Shown in pieces: positions 1 through 7,127 of a DNA stretch of 42,606 bases. Source of the stretch: an uncultured Mucilaginibacter sp. (lineage in GTDB: Bacteria > Bacteroidota > Bacteroidia > Sphingobacteriales > Sphingobacteriaceae); assembly GCA_903915155.1 (NCBI GenBank), contig CAIWRU010000070.1, positions 1 to 42,606 of the forward strand, read 5' to 3'. Below the pieces are notes generated by a model. It did not search any database, was not told where the DNA came from, and saw only the letters and a program-made list of their open reading frames with translations. The translations under genes were made by a program, and so were the position numbers. Position 1 is the stretch's first letter. The number at the start of each line of letters is the position of its first letter.

Positions 1-884
1 ATCAGGTCTAACCGGTTATAAAATGTTTTTTCGTAGTAGGAATCGCCGTAGTAAATGATACTGCCCTGGCCCTTGTAAAGTTCTTCCCGCACTGCAAACC
101 GGTGATATTGCGCATAGGCAGTAAACACAAAACCATTGCGTGTTTGCCAGCCGTCGACGCCACGTTCGCGTAAAAACGATGTAAGGTTACCCGCCTCAAA
201 CGTCAGGGAGTCTAATCCTGTTTTACCGGTCAGGTTCAATCCTAAACGCACCTCAAGCGCGCCATTATCAAAAATGTGGTCGGTTGGCAGCAGAATAGCC
301 GCGCCGGCATCATGCTCCATCAAAAAATAATCGCGAACGTAAAATATACTGGTAGGGCTTGGCTTGTATTTTCCTTCGGCACCAAATAAAAATTCCTCAC
401 GTTGGGTATCTGTTTGGCGGCTTACCCAGTCAATCCAGCCGGTTTGGGTAAAGTGCTCGCCGGTATATCTCGCCATCAAACCTTCGACATTTGGCCGGTA
501 ATACATTAGCGTATCGTTCAGCATGGCGCGTGGGTAATCATCTATCAATCCGGCTCGTGGAAACTCACCCGCGTTAAACATCCATTTCCTGCTTTGGTAG
601 TGGTAGTAAGCAATGGGCACCGCATTTAAAAAATAGGGCTGCGCACCAAATTCATGTATGGCATTAGTACCTATAATAAAGGTGTTACCGCTGTCAATAT
701 GTAAGCCGAAATCAAGCTCGGTGCGTGTGCCCGAGTAGGTGCGCGAGCGGGGGATAAATGCTTTGTACTCGCGGTTATCCAGCCAGCCCAGGCCGTTAAA
801 ATGTACATCAAGGCTATCCTGCGCAAACGCAGCTCCGGATGTTAATGCTGTAAGTATGATGAGTAAGTATAGTTTTTTAAACAT
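1..884 (-). CDS. Outer-membrane protein, truncated by window edge
   Basis: The reading frame opens at an ATG at 884 and stays open to base 1, so about 294 residues are visible and the C-terminus lies outside the window. It begins MFKKLYLLIILTALTSGAAFAQ, a clear Sec signal peptide ending AFAQ. The rest is rich in aromatic residues and alternating polar/hydrophobic stretches, as expected of an outer-membrane beta barrel, but I do not recognise a named family. It starts 11 bp after the stop of the GT39 glycosyltransferase, so the two are probably co-transcribed and the protein may act in the same envelope or export process. That functional link is inference. Confidence 0.75.
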   Translation of the reverse strand, partial: MFKKLYLLIILTALTSGAAFAQDSLDVHFNGLGWLDNREYKAFIPRSRTYSGTRTELDFGLHIDSGNTFIIGTNAIHEFGAQPYFLNAVPIAYYHYQSRKWMFNAGEFPRAGLIDDYPRAMLNDTLMYYRPNVEGLMARYTGEHFTQTGWIDWVSRQTDTQREEFLFGAEGKYKPSPTSIFYVRDYFLMEHDAGAAILLPTDHIFDNGALEVRLGLNLTGKTGLDSLTFEAGNLTSFLRERGVDGWQTRNGFVFTAYAQYHRFAVREELYKGQGSIIYYGDSYYEKTFYNRLDL

Positions 885-895
885 ATTAATAGGGG

Positions 896-2602
896 TTATT
901 CTGCTGTAAATTTAATTATGCGGCTGTTCTTGCTGCCCGTAAATGGTTCGGTGCGTATGGAGAACATGAGTTCGTATTTGCCCTTTTTAAGCGGGGCAGT
1001 AACTGTAAAACTATGGTGTATACTTTGCCCGGCATTTAACGCAATTTTAGTAAAGGTAGTATCAGTATCCAGTTGTTGTACCACATCGTGTTCATCAAAA
1101 AAACAGGCTTCAAGAAAAGCCTTATGCTGCCAGCCCTTGTTGCCAAAGTTAACGGCGTGGGGGTAAGGGTTGGTAATCACCAGGTCAAATATTTTTTTCT
1201 GTCCGGCAGGAGCGCTCATTTTATAATTGCCGTTATCAATGGTGATTTTTTGGTACGTGCGCACATCGTTAACCCAACCGCCATACCAGGTACCGGCGCT
1301 CACTTTTAGCGAGTCGGTGGTTACGCCGGGTTGTTTAAAGGGTACAAGGTAATAAACCCTTTTATGTTGCAGGCTGTCTTCAATGGGCCAAATATCAAAC
1401 TGCGTGCTGCGGTAATACCTTGAGTCATAGGCAAAGCCCTTCAAAGTATTGTTGTAATAATCATATTTCGCCGGGTTTTGGAAACCTTCGTTAAACATAA
1501 CATAATTATCGCCAATCTTTTGCCTTACGGTCAGTGCCCAGTTTTTAAAACCAAACTGGCTTTGTAAGCGGCCCACGGGGAAGCCAGCAATCAGCGTTAA
1601 CCTTATGGCTACAATTATGGCAATGTTTATATAGGCCACCGGGTAAAACCATTTTGGTAGCGTTGGCTTTTGGGCGAAGCTGATGCCGATAAGCAGTATG
1701 AGCGGCGCGAAAGCAATGTACGTCCACTGTGGCTGAACTTCGCCACGGAAGGAGGTGATCAAAAAGAAGATAGGCGTACCTATGGAGTTAACCATCAGGC
1801 AGCGGATGAAAGCATCCGTTATTTTAACGGTAAACCCTTTGTAAAACAGGAACCATCCGATGAGCGGCCCGGCCATTAACAACTGGCCAAGCGGGTACAG
1901 GTAGGTAAACTCGGGGTGATAGGTATCTGCCGAGCGTTCGGACAGATGGTAATTAAGGGACGGGAAATCATGGTGCACCTGCCACAAAATATGTGGGATG
2001 TACAGAATCCCGGCCAACACTACTGCCAGCCAAAACGACCCGCGTTTTAATAATTTAATATTTGAAATTACGGTGAACCCGATGAGCAGTATAGCGTGAT
2101 ATTTGCTGTACAACAAGCAGGCGACAACCGCGCCAAGTATAATGCCAAGCAGCCAGCTATCATTCAGCAAATACTTGCGGTAAAAGTAATAGAACACCAC
2201 CGCGAAAAAGAACAGCGGCGCGTCCGGTGTTGTGGTAAAGCCATACATGTGGCACATAAACATGGAGGCAATAACTATGGCAAACAGCTTGGCGTTGGCG
2301 CTATACTCTTTAAGGATGAGCCACAAAATGTAAATGGAGCCTGTGCTTGCCGTTATGGTGAGCAGCCGCAGCCCCAGTTCGTTGTGCATTATGCTGTCGC
2401 CAAAGCGGATGAAGAGCGCCACCATAGGGGGGTGGTCAAAGTAGCCCCAGTCTAAAAAACGGGAATAAAGCCAGTAATAAGCTTCATCGGCATGCAGTTC
2501 GAGTGTGGCCGATTGTATAATATTGAGCGCTGTCCATGCCAGTAAAAAATAAAAAATTATTTTTTTTGATCGGGGCGATTGTGCTGCGGCTAATTCCGGC
2601 AT
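896..2602 (-). CDS. GT39-type membrane glycosyltransferase (ArnT/PMT superfamily)
   Basis: This 568-residue polytopic membrane protein has the GT-C layout of lipid-linked sugar transferases: a first membrane helix (about residues 14-32), then the acidic motif HADEAYYW with D39/E40 in the first periplasmic loop, and a TPDAPL segment near residues 125-130. Many further helices follow to about residue 355. The last 200 residues are soluble and include a beta-rich region (about 440-568), likely periplasmic. Known relatives move a sugar from a polyprenyl-phosphate donor to a lipid, glycan or protein acceptor; donor and acceptor here are unknown. The outer-membrane gene follows 11 bp downstream, and a GT2-like gene lies upstream in the same direction. 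Confidence 0.85.
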   Translation of the reverse strand: MPELAAAQSPRSKKIIFYFLLAWTALNIIQSATLELHADEAYYWLYSRFLDWGYFDHPPMVALFIRFGDSIMHNELGLRLLTITASTGSIYILWLILKEYSANAKLFAIVIASMFMCHMYGFTTTPDAPLFFFAVVFYYFYRKYLLNDSWLLGIILGAVVACLLYSKYHAILLIGFTVISNIKLLKRGSFWLAVVLAGILYIPHILWQVHHDFPSLNYHLSERSADTYHPEFTYLYPLGQLLMAGPLIGWFLFYKGFTVKITDAFIRCLMVNSIGTPIFFLITSFRGEVQPQWTYIAFAPLILLIGISFAQKPTLPKWFYPVAYINIAIIVAIRLTLIAGFPVGRLQSQFGFKNWALTVRQKIGDNYVMFNEGFQNPAKYDYYNNTLKGFAYDSRYYRSTQFDIWPIEDSLQHKRVYYLVPFKQPGVTTDSLKVSAGTWYGGWVNDVRTYQKITIDNGNYKMSAPAGQKKIFDLVITNPYPHAVNFGNKGWQHKAFLEACFFDEHDVVQQLDTDTTFTKIALNAGQSIHHSFTVTAPLKKGKYELMFSIRTEPFTGSKNSRIIKFTAE

Positions 2603-2628
2603 TAATGAACAATGTTGGTTAAAGCCTG

Positions 2629-2636
2629 TAAAGTTA
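2629..2636 (-). promoter_or_regulatory. Candidate -7 box for the GT39 gene
   Basis: On the minus strand this reads TAACTTTA, one mismatch from the Bacteroidota -7 consensus TAnnTTTG. It lies 26 bp upstream of the GT39 ATG. No convincing -33 TTTG was found at the expected distance. Confidence 0.35.
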
Positions 2637-2731
2637 AAATAAAAGCGTTATAAAGCTGAAAGGAGAAAGCGAAAAGGACAAAGCCAAAAACACAAAACTG
2701 AATGTGAAAATAATGTGATTTGTAAACTTGT

Positions 2732-3614
2732 TTATCTTTTTACTATCCTGTAATTCTTGTATTCGCCAATGCTCCATCCCGTTAGGTCGAAAATGAACTG
2801 CAGGAACCTTCTGCGCGGGGTAAAATCTTTTTGCAGCGGTTTTTTATGCAGGTCTATCTTCCAGTTTTTTTCGGCTATGCGTTGTTGCATAACCTGGGGA
2901 TGTGTGCCTGTAAATTTCTTTATCCTGTCGGCATTGTCGTACTGGAACTCGTAAACTTCTTCCATGCGTTGCTTGTACCATTCTTCGCCATGATAAAAGC
3001 GACCGAAGTTTTTTGTTTTATAGGTTAACGCTTCAGGCGGTTTGGCCCAGCCGTAATGGTAAACATAAGCATCTATCAGTTTTACCTGTATTTTTTCACC
3101 ATTCAGGCGGAAACCCTGCACGTCTTTGTAGGAACTCATGCCTTTAATGTTCCGTAATATCCTGATCTCACGGCGGTACCAGCGGCGGGTATCGCCATAA
3201 TAATCATACGAGCCATAAAAGTGTACGTATTTCAATAACAACCCTTGTACGTTGGCATCGCCCAGGTTGTCTTCCATTTCCTTTTTGATCAGCGGCAAAT
3301 ATTTTTCGTGGATAACCTCATCGCCTTGTATGTAAAAGGCCCAGTCGCTGTCGGGCGAGATGGCCGCCAGCGCTTTGTTGGTTTCCTGTGCGAAAACGCT
3401 GCCGCTTTTGTAGGCTTCCTTGTCCCAAACAGTATCAATTATTTTAATTTTGGGCGAATTAATATCTGCAATAAGCCGCCTGGTCGCGTCTTCCGAATCG
3501 CCGCAGGCAACAATAAATTCATCGCAAATGGGTAAAATTGAAGTGATGGCTTCAACAACAGGGTAGTCGTTTATTATCGCGTTTTTAACAAAAAGTAAAG
3601 CCTGAAACTTTCAT
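2732..3614 (-). pseudogene. GT2-like glycosyltransferase with a +1 frameshift near the start
   Basis: The main frame runs from just after a TGA near 3612 to the stop at 2732, but its first usable start codon is a TTG at 3298, in mid-domain. Upstream of that the same frame clearly encodes the fold: NAIINDYPVVEAITSILP, CDEFIVACGDSEDATRR, and then DSDWAFYIQGDEVIHE, the acidic donor-binding site of this family. A natural start exists in another frame: ATG at 3614 gives MKVSGFTF and then hits TAA at 3587-3585. Removing one base from the five-base A run at 3590-3594 (T run on the coding strand) joins the two as MKVSGFTFVKNAIINDYP, a typical N-terminus for these enzymes. The C-terminal part (about 188 residues) is intact. 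The product would be about 290 residues, likely cytoplasmic and transferring a sugar to an envelope glycan. It could be a real pseudogene, a sequence error, or less likely a slippage site. Confidence 0.75.
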
Positions 3615-3770
3615 ATGTGCTATAAGGAATAATCGGGCACTAAGCTACAAATGTTTTTTTATGGATAAGCCGGAATAACTATTACCAATGGCAGACAATC
3701 TTCATCATGGTGCATTATTCGAACTATATTACAAATATTTTCCGCACATTAGTCCTCAAATTTTACAACC

Positions 3771-4226
3771 ATGAACCCTGCAATTGACAGACTTAGACAA
3801 CCCCGTACCTACCTGCTGAATCTTATAAGCGAATTAACCACCGAGCAATTGAACAAAGTACCCGAAGGCTACAATAATAACATTATATGGAACCTTGGCC
3901 ATATGGTTGCCGCGCAGCAGGGTATTTGCTACAAGCGCGCGGGTGTGGATATGATTATTGAAGAGGATTTTTTTGAAACTTACAAACCCGGTTCCAAGCC
4001 TGTAAAGTTTGTTGATGACGATGAAATTGCCATTATTAAAGAAAGGTTTATCACATCGCTCGATAGATTTGAGGCCGATATTGAAAAAGGCATTTTTGTT
4101 AATTACACACCGGTTATGACCCGCTACGGTGTTGAACTTACCAATATAGATAGCGCTGTGGCTTTTCTGCCCTTTCATGATGGTTTTCATATGGGCTATG
4201 TGCTGGCGCTGAAAAGGGCGGTGTGA
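3771..4226 (+). CDS. DinB-like four-helix protein
   Basis: This 151-residue protein fits the DinB/YfiT superfamily of small four-helix-bundle proteins with a metal site. The expected histidines are visible: IIWNLGHMVAAQQG around residue 45 and HDGFHMGYVLAL near the C-terminus, the HxxxH-type pair that with the first histidine would bind a divalent metal. Members include thiol-dependent transferases (bacillithiol or mycothiol S-transferases) and DNA-damage-induced proteins; the exact reaction cannot be told. The start at 3771 is the first ATG and gives the usual family length. It stands alone, with the AT-rich island beginning directly behind it. Confidence 0.85.
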   Translation: MNPAIDRLRQPRTYLLNLISELTTEQLNKVPEGYNNNIIWNLGHMVAAQQGICYKRAGVDMIIEEDFFETYKPGSKPVKFVDDDEIAIIKERFITSLDRFEADIEKGIFVNYTPVMTRYGVELTNIDSAVAFLPFHDGFHMGYVLALKRAV

Positions 4227-4236
4227 TGTTGGTTGC

Positions 4237-4571
4237 CTGTGGGAACACAATAGGTGTTCGGAAGATCAAAAAAGTGGCGAAATTGTGCGATTCCTTTTTT
4301 AAGTAGGATAATAGCTAATAAAACGACGTTTATAGTGTATTAACGCTAATTATATGGTTAACATAACTTAACACAATTTCGACCTATTTATCAATTAATA
4401 TATTGTATATCAATGGTTTAACAAATAAAAAGGGTTGATTGTGTTAACCATGTAGTTACGCTTTATTGGATTATTTCCAACGTTTTTTTATTCCTTCCGG
4501 GGGAATGGCCTCAAGAGGGGGGACTGTTATCATCAAAATAAATCTTCCGAACACCTATGATGGGGACACAG
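4237..4571. repeat. Inverted-repeat-bounded AT-rich segment, candidate MITE
   Basis: A 17-bp sequence, ATAGGTGTTCGGAAGAT, at 4250-4266 recurs as an exact reverse complement at 4542-4558. The match extends imperfectly outward to CTGTG at 4237 and CACAG at 4571, giving 30-nt ends with 24 matching positions. Inside lies a second inverted repeat: ATGGTTAACA (4354-4363) with TGTTAACCAT (4442-4451), and TTAACACAAT (4368-4377) with ATTGTGTTAA (4438-4447). No gene is visible in it. GGGAACACA (4241-4249) and GGGGACACA (4562-4570) lie just outside the 17-bp ends as near-direct repeats. The structure suits a non-autonomous mobile element; no transposase or clean target duplication is seen. This covers the gene-free stretch 4227-4601. 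Confidence 0.55.
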
Positions 4572-4601
4572 ACAATGTGGGAAAATCAATAACTTAGCAA
4601 A

Positions 4602-4802
4602 ATGACAGACGAATTTAACAAGGAAATAGCAGCGATAGGGGAAAAGAACGCGGTTGAAATAAACGGTGATCTGAAGGATTACTTCTCTATAATCCAAAGG
4701 CCAAATGATTCCTACAAAATAATATGGAGTAAAAAAGCATCAACCCATATTAAGCACAAGGTTACGGCCGTGGTAAAAAAATATTATATACCGACTTTTT
4801 AA
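4602..4802 (+). CDS. Small hypothetical protein (66 aa)
   Basis: The ORF encodes 66 residues, starting MTDEFNKEIAAIGEKNAVEI and ending in lysine-rich sequence and YYIPTF. I recognise no domain; it is soluble, without a signal peptide or membrane segment. TAACTTAG at about 4591-4598 is one mismatch from the TAnnTTTG -7 box and sits 3 bp before the ATG, which would make the message nearly leaderless. It lies in an AT-rich island between the inverted-repeat element and the broken TIR gene, so it may be a cargo gene or a remnant of a longer one. Reality of the gene is uncertain. Confidence 0.45.
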   Translation: MTDEFNKEIAAIGEKNAVEINGDLKDYFSIIQRPNDSYKIIWSKKASTHIKHKVTAVVKKYYIPTF

Positions 4803-4861
4803 TCAAGTTGAGTTTTGTGATTGTTTTGTTGATATATATATTATTAGACATAATTATTACA

Positions 4862-5647
4862 TTATTCTTTCTTTCCGTTTATTAAAGGTAAAGGTTTCCA
4901 CAAATCTCTTTTTTCTTCGTGCATTACTTGAATAATATCGATTTTGCTTTCTCCTATCGGAGATGCTTCCATAGTAAATGGAAAGCCCGGCACAGTTCCT
5001 CTGGAAATTCCCAAAAACAGTGCATTGTAATTTATAAGCCCTTTATTAGCCACATTAATAAGAAAATTACTATTAAAGCTATTCTCACTGGTACAACTAA
5101 AGTCTATTTCGCTTTATAAGTTTGTTGTTAAAAACAAATAATTTGATACTGGTTCTAAATAGTGTTCGGCATGACATTCAATAATGATTTTTTGATCAAC
5201 GATGGTTTTATATGCTCTTAGATTTGAAAAGGCTTGAGGACCCGGTTGAAATGTATTTTTTCCCGAAGTAATATCAAATATTTGTCTCAAAGCGACTTCA
5301 AGTCCCTGTCCAAATAAATCTATGTAAAGAGATTGTAACAGAATGGCGGGCATAAAGCAATCATCCAATTTAATTGGGATTAATTTTGTTTTGCCTTGGG
5401 TTGCTTTAATGACAGCATTCTGCCATTCTAACTCGACCATTTTGCTTTGAAGGCTATTCTTGGAAACACAAAACAAGAATAACTCACAATTCTCAATGCC
5501 CTTATTCATTTTATCAACTATTCCATCACCCGGTTGAATAGACCATGAATCATAGAAAACTTGATCTTGTCCAAAAATATCTCTTAAACGCAAAGCTATT
5601 TGTTCAACGATGGGTTTGTCTTTATAATTATGCGAAATGAATATCAT
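4862..5647 (-). pseudogene. TIR-domain protein interrupted by an in-frame TAA
   Basis: From the ATG at 5647 the frame encodes 177 residues and stops at TAA 5116-5114. The same frame then stays open for 83 more codons to 4862. The N-terminal 130 residues form a TIR domain: MIFISHNYKDK as first strand, YDSWSIQPGDGI as BB loop, LFLFCVSKNS, and SKMVELEW, in which E74 matches the catalytic glutamate of NAD-cleaving TIRs. The part before the stop (IIECHAEHYLEP, YLFLTTNL) runs naturally into the part after it (SEIDFSCTSENS, GTVPGFPFTMEASPIGE), so I read one ancestral protein of about 261 residues. TIR proteins of this kind often act in anti-phage defence or signalling; here function is inferred and the gene may be dead. 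The stop could be a real nonsense mutation or a base error. Confidence 0.72.
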
Positions 5648-5666
5648 GATATTGTTAGGTTTAAAT

Positions 5667-5674
5667 CAAATATA
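5667..5674 (-). promoter_or_regulatory. -7 box of the TIR gene
   Basis: The minus strand reads TATATTTG, a full match to TAnnTTTG, 19 bp upstream of the TIR ATG at 5647. A -33 TTTG is not evident. Confidence 0.45.
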
Positions 5675-5698
5675 TTAATTATTTGGAACTTGAATACA

Positions 5699-5722
5699 CA
5701 AAAAAGCCCGGCAACCCGGGCT
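5699..5722 (-). terminator. Rho-independent terminator of sucA-sucB
   Basis: On the minus strand AGCCCGG, a short loop and CCGGGCT are followed by a run of six T. It begins 50 bp past the sucB stop, as expected for the end of the operon, and separates it from the TIR gene. Confidence 0.85.
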
Positions 5723-5771
5723 AATATTTATATCCTGTAAATCGAAATAATCTGTTTAATCCTGGTTCAGA

Positions 5772-7034
5772 CTAAACGCCCAACAATAATCTTGTAGGAT
5801 CTTCCAATAACTGTTTCACTCTTACTAAAAAGCTAACTGATTCGCGGCCATCAATGATGCGGTGATCGTATGATAGGGCTACGTACATCATCGGCCTGAT
5901 AACGACCTGGCCATTTACAGCAACCGGGCGCTCGATGATATTGTGCATGCCCAATATGGCCGACTGCGGTGAGTTGATGATAGGTGTAGATAACATAGAA
6001 CCGAACACACCGCCATTGGTAATAGTGAATGTACCGCCGGTCATTTCTTCCAGGCTCAATTTGTTATCACGGGCTTTGGCGGCAAGTGCTGCAACAGCTT
6101 TTTCGATCCCGGCAAGGCTAAGGCTTTCCGCGTTGCGGATAACCGGTACTACCAGGCCTTTAGGGGCTGATACGGCTATAGAAATATCAGCAAAATTGCT
6201 GTAAACTACTTCTTCGCCGTCGATACGTGCGCCAACTGCGGGCCATTCTTTCAATGCCTCGGTCACCGCTTTGGTGAAGAACGACATAAAGCCTAAGCCA
6301 ACGCCGTGTTTCTCTTTAAATTTCTCTTTGTATTTGGCACGAAGCTCCATTATTGGCTGCATATCCACTTCGTTAAACGTTGTAAGCATGGCGGTTTCGT
6401 TTTTAACGGTAACCAAACGCTTGGCAACAGTCTTGCGTAACGACGACATTTTTTCGCGTTTCTCGGTGCGATCGCCGGGGTTTATTGGTGCCGGAGCTGG
6501 CGCAGCCGCAGGGGCTGAAGCAGCCGGTTTTGGTGCCGGGGTAGCAGCGGGAGCTTGAGCATTCAACGCATCTCCCTTGGTTATCCTTCCGTCAACCCCA
6601 TTACCACTTACACTGGCAGGGTCAACGCCTTTTTCGGCTAATATTTTTGCAGCAGCAGGCGATGGTGTGCCCGATGCGTAAGTGCTTTGTTTCGAGGTTT
6701 CTTTTTCCGTAGTTACAGCTAATTTTTCTTCCTCCTGCGCTTCTTCTTTGGTAGGTGCAGCAGTTTTAGCGTCGGCTACAGGTGCAGCAGCTGGAGCCGC
6801 GCCCGCTTCAATGGTGCAAACTACTGCGCCAATAGGCAATACATCGCCTTCTTTGGCTACGGTTTTTAAAGTTCCGGCTTCGGTTGCAGTAAGCTCAAAT
6901 GTGGCTTTGTCTGATTCTAATTCGGCAATCACTTCGTCCATTTGTACTGCATCGCCGTCTTTTTTTATCCACGATGCCAGGGTTACTTCGGTAATTGATT
7001 CGCCAACCGGCGGAACTTTGATCTCTAAACTCAT
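5772..7034 (-). CDS. sucB: 2-oxoglutarate dehydrogenase E2, dihydrolipoyl succinyltransferase
   Basis: This 420-residue protein is the E2 core of the 2-oxoglutarate dehydrogenase complex, passing the succinyl group from lipoamide to CoA in the TCA cycle. Domains in order: lipoyl domain (residues 1-77) with the lipoylated lysine K43 in ESDKATFE; an Ala/Pro linker; a peripheral-subunit-binding domain (about 116-155, [20 protein letters not shown]); another Ala/Pro linker; and the acyltransferase domain from about residue 195, with catalytic SYDHRIIDG (H391, D395). The length is normal for a one-lipoyl E2. It lies 93 bp downstream of sucA in the same direction, shares the sucA promoter in all likelihood, and is followed by a terminator. 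Confidence 0.96.
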   Translation of the reverse strand: MSLEIKVPPVGESITEVTLASWIKKDGDAVQMDEVIAELESDKATFELTATEAGTLKTVAKEGDVLPIGAVVCTIEAGAAPAAAPVADAKTAAPTKEEAQEEEKLAVTTEKETSKQSTYASGTPSPAAAKILAEKGVDPASVSGNGVDGRITKGDALNAQAPAATPAPKPAASAPAAAPAPAPINPGDRTEKREKMSSLRKTVAKRLVTVKNETAMLTTFNEVDMQPIMELRAKYKEKFKEKHGVGLGFMSFFTKAVTEALKEWPAVGARIDGEEVVYSNFADISIAVSAPKGLVVPVIRNAESLSLAGIEKAVAALAAKARDNKLSLEEMTGGTFTITNGGVFGSMLSTPIINSPQSAILGMHNIIERPVAVNGQVVIRPMMYVALSYDHRIIDGRESVSFLVRVKQLLEDPTRLLLGV

Positions 7035-7127
7035 ATTGTTAAATTATTATTGATTATGGTTAGTAACTGGTAATTGCAAAGCTAATTTTTAAACTAATCT
7101 CTGGTCTCCGATCACTAATTAACTAAC

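Noticed and set aside
2096-2455. 119-codon plus-strand ORF
   Set aside because: It is antisense to the GT39 membrane domain, whose coding sense is secure.
3834-4250. 138-codon minus-strand ORF
   Set aside because: It is the antisense frame of the DinB-like gene.
6271-7053. Plus-strand ORFs rich in Ala, Ser and Val
   Set aside because: They are antisense to the Ala/Pro linkers and lipoyl domain of sucB.
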